A stretch of 15,268 bases of DNA, from positions 1 through 15,268 of the forward strand of contig JAWQFJ010025765.1 of the NCBI GenBank assembly GCA_034096865.1, given 5' to 3'. Positions 8,848 to 15,268 of this stretch are shown piece after piece. Made by a program: the position numbers and the translations under genes. The notes beneath the pieces were generated by a model. The model did no database searches. It was not told where the DNA came from and saw nothing but the letters and a program-made list of their open reading frames with translations. This DNA comes from Theodoxus fluviatilis. Its lineage: Eukaryota; Mollusca; Gastropoda; Cycloneritida; Neritidae. Within the stretch, counting starts at the first letter, position 1, and each line of letters opens with the position of its first letter.

Positions 8848-8865
8848 TTAAGATAGGCTAGCGTA

Positions 8866-9006
8866 GTGCGCATTTGTTAGGCGTAGAATCTCGAGATAAT
8901 CTCGGGGGCGAGGCGCTGCCTACGTTTCTCGTTCATTAGCCGTAGGTGCGTCTCGCTTGCCCTCGACTAGCCATCGAGGCGAGCCTCTTGCCTGAAAAAC
9001 GCGCCC
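8866..9006. mobile_element. 141-bp MITE, GGGCGCGTTTGTT family, copy 1
   Basis: The left end GTGCGCATTTGTTAGGC and the right end (reverse complement GGGCGCGTTTTTCAGGC) are degenerate inverted copies. Subterminal TCTCGAGAT and the CTCGCTTGCCCTCGACTAGCC block also occur in the related element at 9368-10094. Flanks do not show a clear target duplication, so the ends may be eroded. Confidence 0.55.
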
Positions 9007-9073
9007 AAAGTTAGTCAGAGGCAATTTGACTGGGGTGCGTTTTATTGCTAAAGGTTAAAACAAAAATGTATAG

Positions 9074-9160
9074 GTGAGCGCTCACGACGAGCGCTCACGA
9101 AGCCCAAAACGTTTTCCTACATGAACCAGTCCACGCAGGCGCCCGCCGTGAGCGCTCATT
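9074..9160. repeat. Three copies of the palindrome GTGAGCGCTCAC
   Basis: Perfect at 9074-9085, CGAGCGCTCAC at 9088-9098 and GTGAGCGCTCAT at 9149-9160. The first two are separated by two bases only, and the three share an AGCGCT core. Confidence 0.7.
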
Positions 9161-9367
9161 TCTGAACTTTTTTTAAAAACGTACCTTTCACAACGAAGCG
9201 CGCCTCTGTTGGATTGCCTTTGGCTAAATTTGCTAGCCTATCCTAGTCTTGGGAAACCAACCTCAGAAGTTAATTCGTCTTTCTGCCCATTCGTCTGTCT
9301 CACACTCTGCTTGGTTTTGCAATACTGAATGTCATCAGTTTAAATTTTGTTATGTAAAAATGTCATT

Positions 9368-10094
9368 GGGCGCGTTTGTTTGGCTCAAAATCTCGAGAGA
9401 ATCGCGAGAGCTAGGCGTTTCGTACGCTCCTCGCTCATAAGGACACACTCGCCGTGAAGGCGAGAGACCAAGGGAGGTCCGGAGCTCCCTCGATGCTTCC
9501 CGCTGCAGTGACCAGAATGAGCCAAAATGGCGGAGACAGTGCATGTTGGACTGGTGTTTGGAGATAACAGTGCCTGTAATGTGCTTCTCAGGGTTCGAGA
9601 ATGGAAAAGTGTACGTAAACGGAAGTATTTGCTGTTCGAGTGTTCATTTGTATATTTAGAGGAGTAGGTGTACTGGGTATTTCTGGACATACACCGCCGA
9701 AATTTATTTTAGCGCTTGCAAACACGCAACACCGTATACGTACGCTCTATGAATTATGTCCCTTGAATTGATCGAAATGAATTGAGGCCTAATATTTTCG
9801 ACAAAATAGTCTTCAGTTGAACCCGGGGTGCTTTTTTTCATTGAAAAAGTTCCCGTGCCATTCGATATGACACCATGGTGTGTTCTATCAAGTGAAAAAC
9901 TGATGTTTTATTTGTATCGTCAGTTATTTCGTCTATCGGCAACTTCTTCACCGACTCTGGTGCCAGGACGCAGCCATGTTCTTCCGCCTTCCCAGTTGAT
10001 GATTGGTCGTTTTTCTAGCTGTAGAAGCGTCTCGCTCGCCCTCGACTTGCCATCGAGGGAGAATCTCGAGATTTTGGGCCTAACAAACGCGCCC
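9368..10094. mobile_element. 727-bp inverted-repeat element, GGGCGCGTTTGTT family, copy 2
   Basis: 31-bp terminal inverted repeats (9368-9398 and 10064-10094) match at 29 of 31 positions, and ATT follows or precedes them on both sides (9365-9367, 10095-10097). A 3-bp duplication and GGGCGCGTTTGTT-like ends suggest PIF/Harbinger kinship, which is inference. The outer 80-110 bp resemble the 141-bp copy at 8866; the central about 500 bp is unrelated to it and may be captured or inserted sequence. Confidence 0.65.
9527..9667 (+). other. Candidate translation start in an ATGGCGG context, unconfirmed
   Basis: CAAAATGGCGGAGAC is a strong Kozak and YY1-like context, found at start codons of many housekeeping genes. 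The 46-codon frame begins MAETVHVGLVFGDNSAC and stops at 9665. GTACGT after GAATGGAAAAGT (about 9611) could be a splice donor. The VHVG...SAC stretch faintly recalls the N-terminus of HSP70-family proteins such as HSPA14, but without a downstream exon this is speculation. It lies inside the 727-bp inverted-repeat element. Confidence 0.2.
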
Positions 10095-10302
10095 ATTGTC
10101 TCCCTTTTGTCTCATGTTTGGAATAGGCTTCAATATGATCGGAGGAGGTGTACCAGTTTTGCAGGAAAGAATGTTTATAGCAAAGTTGATTTCACAGTCC
10201 GACACAAGTGCTCTTTACCAGCTACATAGCACAGCCCTATACAAGTAAATACACAAGAAAGCTAAACTGTGTTTTTAAATGACCAAGTTATGCCAACATC
10301 TA

Positions 10303-10872
10303 GGTCTCAAAATGTAAACTGCTCTACCCTTGTGTTTTAGATGGGATAAGTTCTATTACAAGAGGATTACATTTTGTTCGAGTTCCGATATAAGCAACGC
10401 TATTTTGTATGATTATATATCAACACCGTCACCTTCTCTAATATTTATATCTGAAAACTGTAAAGTATTCTAGACCTGCGTTTTGATTGGGATGATTTCT
10501 ACCGCGAAAGGGTAACGTTTTGTTCGAGGTCAAATATAGGTAGTGTTAAGTTCTTTGTTGCATATCTGCTTTGTCCCTTTCTCCTACATGTAGGTTTCAA
10601 ACTTACTCGACACTATTTTGTTAACTTGGAAGATCGTTGCTGCAGATTGCCTAAATTTTGTTAGAGAGCCAAAGAAGGCAGCCTTATATTCAATGATTAC
10701 AAATCAATATTGTCCCTTTCTCTAACATTTAAACCTCAATGTATAAATTAGTCTCTACACTCGTGTTTTAACTGAGATGATAGCTGTTGTTGAAGAATTA
10801 CATAATGTTCGAGTTCCAGTGTCAGCTGCTTTATATTTACATTTTCCGTTCTTCCTTCCACTCTCTGCAATC
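10303..10872. repeat. Degenerate tandem repeat, four units of 139-146 bp
   Basis: Units start near 10303, 10449, 10593 and 10732. Shared landmarks in order: YCTCAAAA/TCTGAAAA-TGTAAA, TCTA-ACC, GTGTTTTA/GCGTTTTG-TGGGATGA, TTACATTTTGTTCGAG, and TGTCCCTTTCTCTAACATTTA at the end. Units have diverged considerably, so this is an old local satellite within the inferred intron. Confidence 0.7.
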
Positions 10873-10921
10873 GTAGTCTTCTTGTATGTTGTTATCACAT
10901 TAACATTCTAAACCTCGCAGG

Positions 10922-10947
10922 AAAGACATTTGACTGAAAATGTCTTT
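10922..10947. repeat. Perfect 10-bp hairpin
   Basis: AAAGACATTT and AAATGTCTTT are separated by a 6-base loop, GACTGA. It may be a protein-binding dyad or chance. Confidence 0.4.
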
Positions 10948-11057
10948 GTTCACAGTTAATGTACGAATACATTCGATGATAAACACGAATCGGTTCACAG
11001 GGAACAAATATCCTTCATCTTACAGTTTGGCTCTCGACGTAAGTTCGAACTACTCAC

Positions 11058-11145
11058 CGTCAACGGAGGGTTCCGTGCAGAGAAACAACACAGCCGCTAA
11101 CGACAGAGCGGCCAGATGAAAACTCGTTGTCGAGCGAGCAGACAT
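11058..11145 (-). CDS. First coding exon: signal peptide of the secreted cysteine-rich protein
   Basis: On the minus strand ATG at 11145-11143 sits in a good context (CAAAATGT, A at -3). It opens 29 codons: a short basic, serine/threonine-rich n-region (MSARSTTS), a hydrophobic core (LAALSLAAVLFLC), and a polar c-region (TEPSVD). It ends at G|GTGAGT, a near-ideal splice donor. Joined to the 6613 exon, the split codon becomes Ala and gives ...SVDA-GTS, a natural signal peptidase site. The three-part signal peptide, donor and phase match together are good evidence; that no exon lies between the two remains inference. Confidence 0.6.
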
Positions 11146-11159
11146 TTTGCTGCGTGTCT

Positions 11160-11252
11160 CCAATAAAGCAAATGCAGATATGACCGCCGACGTCACAAGC
11201 AGTCGCCGTCCATTCGAATTGATGTTTGCCTCGGCTGCCTCAGGAAGTTTCC
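11160..11252 (-). promoter_or_regulatory. Possible proximal promoter elements of the minus-strand gene
   Basis: Upstream of ATG 11145 are an inverted CCAAT (11160-11164), a CRE-like TGACGTC on the minus strand (11189-11195), and GGAAGTTTCC (11243-11252), which fits the Rel/NF-kB pattern GGRRNNYYCC. No TATA box is seen close by; a TATA-like CATATAG lies near 11396-11402. All are short motifs. Confidence 0.25.
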
Positions 11253-11680
11253 TGCTTGGGTGGAAATGGTATGTTGAATGACGCCAAGCGAGGATCCGGA
11301 TTCTGCACGTGTCCGCATTGTAGAATTGTTGACTTTAGCTGTGGAAACAACTTGAAATTAGACAGGAAGAAGGAAAACTGCACGGAAAACCCCACTATAT
11401 GAATGTTTGCTTTACACCCCTCCAGCGGAGCTTTAGACTGAAGTACTTACCCACAACCCCCCGTCCCACTCCCCCAAAAGTATGAACCCCTGATGTGGGT
11501 TTTAAAAACTGCGAGGTATCATTTGAACATTGTTCTCCAAAATGAAAGACGTTTCGAACGTTCGTAGTCTTCTACATTACGTGCACAAACATTTTGTACG
11601 TATACCCTTTTTCATATCAGAAGAGAAAACTCATGTGAATAAACGTTCATGGAAAAATTACACTTTTGCTCATTCAGACC
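11253..11680. other. Upstream region, nothing definable
   Basis: Mixed-composition sequence 5' of the minus-strand exon. A 69-codon plus-strand frame at 11530 ends in translated GA repeat and is not supported as a gene. Confidence 0.4.
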
Positions 11681-11684
11681 TCGA

Positions 11685-11685
11685 T

Positions 11686-11716
<31 letters not shown>

Positions 11717-12008
11717 TGAGAGAAAGAGAGTTTGATTAGTTCATTTCGGCCGAGGTACCATCACGTAAAAGCAATCCTACACACGCACACACATACGCGC
11801 AGACAGGCAGACAGACAGACAGACAGTCAGACAGACAGACAGACAGAGAGACAGACAGTCAGACAGTCAGACAGACAGACAGACAGACAGACACACAGAC
11901 ACACAGACACACAGACAGACTGACGAACGGGCGGACAGGCAGACTGGCAGACAGGCAGGCTGGCAGACAGGCACACTGGCAGACAGGCACACTGGCAGAC
12001 AGGCAGAA
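11685..12008 (+). repeat. (GA)n and (CAGA)n microsatellite block
   Basis: GA runs at 11685-11730 are followed by CAGA/ACAGT tetramers from about 11799. These grade into GGCAGACA/CTGGCAGA decamer-like repeats up to 12005. Confidence 0.9.
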
Positions 12009-12329
12009 GGCGTCAAGGGTGGCGGGGAATGAAGGAGAGGGTTGTGAGGAGGCAAGGAAATGGAGAAAAGGAAGGAAATTACATTCATTTCTGGTAGTGC
12101 AGTGAGCATTTACGACAGTTCATCCTTCAACTGCTGCAGGAGCAACTCATCCCAGCCCACGCTGAACATGCCAGCCTTGTCATACACATCTCCCTACGAG
12201 GAAAATGCTGTCGTCGTGAGGAAACAGAGGTGTGACCGTGAAGAGCGATACATCCCGTGGTCACGATCATAGACACGTGGGAAGAGTTGCACAGTGCAGT
12301 AAATAGAGAGGAGAGAATGAGAGGTGATC
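12009..12329. other. Non-repetitive island between simple repeats
   Basis: About 300 bp of ordinary sequence. Short frames on both strands have no domain or splice support. Confidence 0.4.
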
Positions 12330-12535
12330 ATGGAGAGGAAGAGGGGGGGGGGGAAGGAGGAGGAAGTGAAGGGCAAAATACAAGGAGGAGGAGGAGGATG
12401 GGGGGGAGGAGGAGGAGGAGGAGGAGGAGGAGGAGGAGGAGGAGGAGGAGGGGGGGGGAGGAGGAGGACGACGACGACGACGACGAAGATAACGACGGGG
12501 ACAAAGACAACGACGAGTAGTAGGAGGGGGAGGAG
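12330..12535 (+). repeat. (GGA)n purine tract with (CGA)n
   Basis: Long GGA triplets, an uninterrupted run from about 12403 to 12448, interspersed with G runs. (CGA)n follows at 12466-12486. The strand asymmetry allows triplex (H-DNA) formation. Confidence 0.9.
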
Positions 12536-12540
12536 CAGTG

Positions 12541-12824
12541 CATGCTCGCGTGCGGTCATGTATGTGTGTGCGCGCGCGTGCATGCATGTGTGTGTCTGTG
12601 TGTGTGTATGGGGAGGGGGGGGCGTGTGTGCATGTGTGCTTGCACGCGAGAGCTAAAGCGTGTGTGTTTTTAATGCGAGTAGGTAAATGGATGAAAGGAT
12701 GGCTGGATGGAAGGAAGGATGGCTGGATGGATGGATAGATGAATGGATGGATGGATGGAAGACAGACAGACACACAGACAGACACACAGACAGACACACA
12801 GACACACAGACAGACAGACAGACA

Positions 12825-12890
<66 letters not shown>

Positions 12891-12990
12891 ACACACACAC
12901 ACAGACCGACCGACCGATGGACGGACGGACGGACGGACGAACGGATCGGAGGCAGACAAACAGAAACACACAAACACACACACATAAACG
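12541..12990 (+). repeat. Patchwork of GT, GGAT, CAGA, CA and GGAC repeats
   Basis: GT/GCGC (12561-12610), GGAT/GGAA (12686-12760), CAGA/CACAGA (12761-12826), pure CA (12827-12885), GACC/GGAC (12903-12938), then CACA. Long open frames on both strands are translated repeat. Confidence 0.9.
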
Positions 12991-12999
12991 CATAGGCAG

Positions 13000-14040
13000 G
13001 CAAGCAGGTAGAATGGTAGGTTTAGATGTAGAGGGAAATGTGGGCTTGCACAGAAGTAAAAAGTATTTTAAATGTGCCATAAACATGAATTTTTTCCCCT
13101 GCAATTTGTGAAAAAGCCTAAAATATGTTAATATTTGAAATATCCGATTTGGTAACTTTCAACATGTTAGACTGATATATTCATGGTTGATAACATTGTA
13201 CTGATATCATCCTGACAACCTGATTATATTACCAGGTTTGAAATGCTGCGGAGATTGTCGACCCCTGAACCTCATTTCACAGAGGAAAAGCTTTCGTATG
13301 TACAAAGGAAGTCCTTATCCTGGTCTGCGAGGCACGCATACAATTTCAAACGCGAACAACAGCTTACGGTGAATTGATCTCTAAACTTCAATACATCTAC
13401 AGTTTACATAGCGAGCGTCTCATGCATTGGAGGAGCGATAACACGTCGTTTTCATTCGCTTCGTGTCCACGAACAACACAGCAGACCACATTAATCTCGA
13501 GAACTATTTGTGTGAGTGATTGTGCAGTCCAGATCCTTCCCGCGAATGCCGTGTGCTTTTCAGGGCGAGACCGTCTGCTGGAGTGTTTTGTGCATGCGTG
13601 CTCGCCCAAGCGACCATGGTTGCGCCGTCGTTCCTTGTTTGTTCACCACAAGGCATACTACGTGGGTAGGTGCTTCATTGCGATCGAACGGCATGGTCTG
13701 CTCAATGCTGCGCTGCTTCTTGCTTGTTAGAAAACTCGACTTTAAGAGCTGTACTGTTCGTACGGACTAGTCTCGGTGAAAAAGCAAGCTGAAATTTGGC
13801 GTAATCAGAAACAGTTGCTTGTTGGTGAGTATTTGATACAGCGTGTTTTACAGCTAACAATTTGACTAAAGGTTGTTTGCTGTGTGCTTATTGCTCTCTC
13901 CCAGCTCAACAATGAATCAGTAATGTATACGTTTGACATACTACGGGTAGTCTTCCCATGTTTGATGGTGGGTACATCGTGTGTACGTGTGTCTATTTGC
14001 TAACGTATCTGTCCGCTCACCTGCCTGCTCGCATACCAGG
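13000..14040. other. AT-rich to mixed sequence without a firm gene
   Basis: A 118-codon plus-strand frame (13374-13730) shows no recognisable domain. A possible small exon (13236-13370, plus) follows TATATTACCAG and reads MLRRLSTPEPHFTEEK from 13243 until GTGAAT near 13369; it is open for 44 codons. The weak donor and lack of neighbours leave it unsupported. Confidence 0.4.
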
Positions 14041-14070
14041 GTGTGTACCTCCGTCTGTGCGTGCCTGTTT

Positions 14071-14121
14071 ACCCCCCCCCCCCTCCCTCTCTCTCTCTTT
14101 CTCCCTCCCTCCTTCCTTCTC

Positions 14122-14160
<39 letters not shown>

Positions 14161-14363
14161 TCTCTCTCTCTCTCTGGAATTCTCTCTCTGTCTCTCTCTC
14201 TGTGTCTCTGTCTCTCTCTCTCTGTCTCTCTCTCTCTGTCTCTGTCTCTATCTCTCTCTCTCTCTCTGTAATTCTCTCTCTCTCTCTCTCTGTAATTCTC
14301 TTTCTGTAATTCTCTTTCTGTAATTCTCTCTCACTCAATCATTCACTAACCCCCACCCATCCA

Positions 14364-14409
<46 letters not shown>

Positions 14410-14502
14410 GCTCTCTCTCTCTCCCTCCCTCCCTCCCTCCCTCCCTCTCTCTCTCTCTCTCTCTCTCCCTCCGCTCCCTCCCTCCCTCCCTCCCTCCCTC
14501 CC

Positions 14503-14560
<58 letters not shown>
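14071..14560 (+). repeat. About 490-bp polypyrimidine (CT)n/(CCCT)n tract
   Basis: Almost entirely C and T on the plus strand: CT runs, CCCT tetramers (14421-14446, 14476-14502), and C runs at 14072-14083 and 14121-14131. It is interrupted by GAATT and a short CACCCATCCACA segment (14350-14365). Confidence 0.95.
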
Positions 14561-14561
<1 letters not shown>

Positions 14562-14699
14562 ACATTGTTTGAGTGTCTGTCTCCCTGTCTGTCGGCCTGC
14601 CCGCCTGCCTGTCTACATGCCTGATTGTCTCTTGCCAATTTGTGTACTGCATGTCTGCACGAGTATAAACGTGTACGCGTTGATGTGTTTATAAGCTGA

Positions 14700-14701
<2 letters not shown>

Positions 14702-14737
<36 letters not shown>

Positions 14738-14758
14738 TGTGTGTGTGTTTGTGAGTGA

Positions 14759-14791
<33 letters not shown>
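14702..14791 (+). repeat. (GT)n microsatellite
   Basis: Two nearly pure GT runs (14702-14748, 14762-14791) separated by GTTTGTGAGTGAGTC. Confidence 0.95.
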
Positions 14792-14793
<2 letters not shown>

Positions 14794-15130
14794 TTAAAGG
14801 AAAACACAGGGTGTGACCATGCATATTTTTAACTGCAGTCAAAATGCTCTACAAGACACTAGAAAAGCCCAGACAGACATGAACATGCAAATAAAGTATT
14901 ACTGTTAGCTGATCTTACTTATAAACACAGGTCAAACAGTGATACGTCTGTCTGCCATTGAATTATTTCTAATGTTTTGTATGAATTGATGACAATGTTC
15001 TTTTTGTGTGTAACATGAGAATGTAAACAAAACTGGGGTGATGCATTATCTTTAGCTTCCATTACAGAAACAGTATGTTTACTCTCACTTGTGTCTTATA
15101 CATCTCTGAGTAAACTTCAATCGAAATGAG
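14792..15130. other. AT-rich single-copy-looking sequence
   Basis: No open frame or motif worth calling. An AATAAA at 14890-14895 on the plus strand could be a polyadenylation signal, but there is no gene upstream to assign it to. Confidence 0.4.
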
Positions 15131-15152
15131 TCGTCGGCCTCAGTAATAATCA

Positions 15153-15222
15153 ATTAATTAATCTATCAACCCATCGATCGATCGATCGATCTGTCAGTCA
15201 GTCAGTCAATCAGTCAGTCAGC
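15153..15222. repeat. AATT, (ATCG)n and (CAGT)n tetranucleotide repeats
   Basis: CAATTAATTAATC is followed by CGAT tetramers (15174-15191) and CAGT tetramers (15195-15220). Confidence 0.9.
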
Positions 15223-15247
15223 CGATGCTGCAGAATCACCTCTAAAC

Positions 15248-15263
15248 GGCCCTTTTCAGGGCC
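15248..15263 (+). other. Histone-mRNA-type 3' stem-loop
   Basis: GGCCCTTTTCAGGGCC forms a 6-bp stem with loop TTTC and fits the replication-dependent histone 3' stem-loop consensus GGYYYTHHTHARRRCC at every position. It is preceded by CTAAAC, as in real histone 3' ends. In histone mRNAs this element is bound by SLBP and directs cleavage without polyadenylation. Only the plus strand fits (the reverse loop would be GAAA). No histone coding sequence lies upstream; tetranucleotide repeats do. The window ends 5 bases later, so the downstream purine-rich U7 snRNA site cannot be checked. Confidence 0.6.
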
Positions 15264-15268
15264 CCATC

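Larger units (their letters stand above)
6614..11057 (-). other. Inferred 4.4-kb intron between the signal-peptide and cysteine-rich exons
   Basis: Bounded on the minus strand by GTGAGT at 11057-11052 and TTTTTCAG at 6621-6614. Phases agree (one base left by exon 1, two supplied by exon 2, giving an Ala codon). It contains microsatellites, three inverted-repeat elements and a tandem repeat array. Additional small exons inside it cannot be excluded. Confidence 0.45.

Noticed and set aside
12194..13111. Open frames rich in S, P, R, E, D or CV
   Set aside because: Translated GGA, CGA, CAGA and CA repeats without any non-repetitive domain.
14043..14842. Arginine/glutamate- or serine/leucine-rich frames
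   Set aside because: Products of the CT/GA and GT tracts.
1..15268. CRISPR arrays, bacterial operons, rRNA or tRNA genes
   Set aside because: The repeats are microsatellites or TIR elements without regular unique spacers, and no structural RNA gene was recognised.

Overview
The window looks like nuclear DNA of a metazoan, most likely a marine invertebrate and plausibly a mollusc. The signs are spliced rather than bacterial gene structure, several small inverted-repeat transposons (MITEs), a decayed LTR retroelement, and roughly 3 kb of CA/GT, CAGA, GGA and CT simple repeats. The species call is inference; nothing here fixes it.

Left part (about 1-3740): a degenerate plus-strand LTR retroelement. 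A Gag-like reading frame (822-2849, broken by three in-frame stops) runs almost directly into the C-terminal half of a TatD/TATDN2-type metal-dependent nuclease (about 2814-3341, one internal frameshift). A polypurine tract and a 3' LTR start with a TATA box follow. No protease, reverse transcriptase, RNase H or integrase lies between Gag and the LTR, so this is a Gag-TatD element or an internally deleted copy of one.

Middle (about 4630-11400): a 600-bp CA/CACG repeat is followed by a 1017-bp element with 16-bp perfect terminal inverted repeats. Next comes what I think is the best host gene, on the minus strand. Exon 1 (11145-11058) encodes a start methionine and signal peptide and ends at a GTGAGT donor. 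A downstream exon (6613-6305) begins after TTTTTCAG, ends at GTAAGG, is 103 codons long, phase 1-1, and carries 16 cysteines. The two exons join in phase, predicting a secreted cysteine-rich, possibly SUEL-lectin-like protein. The 4.4-kb intron between them holds at least three more inverted-repeat elements and a four-unit tandem repeat of about 140-146 bp.

Right part (about 11680-15268): two long simple-sequence tracts separated by unremarkable AT-rich DNA. At the extreme right edge is a perfect match to the metazoan replication-dependent histone mRNA 3' stem-loop, with no histone coding sequence upstream of it in the window.

Most long open frames in this window are low-complexity translations of microsatellites and are not genes.
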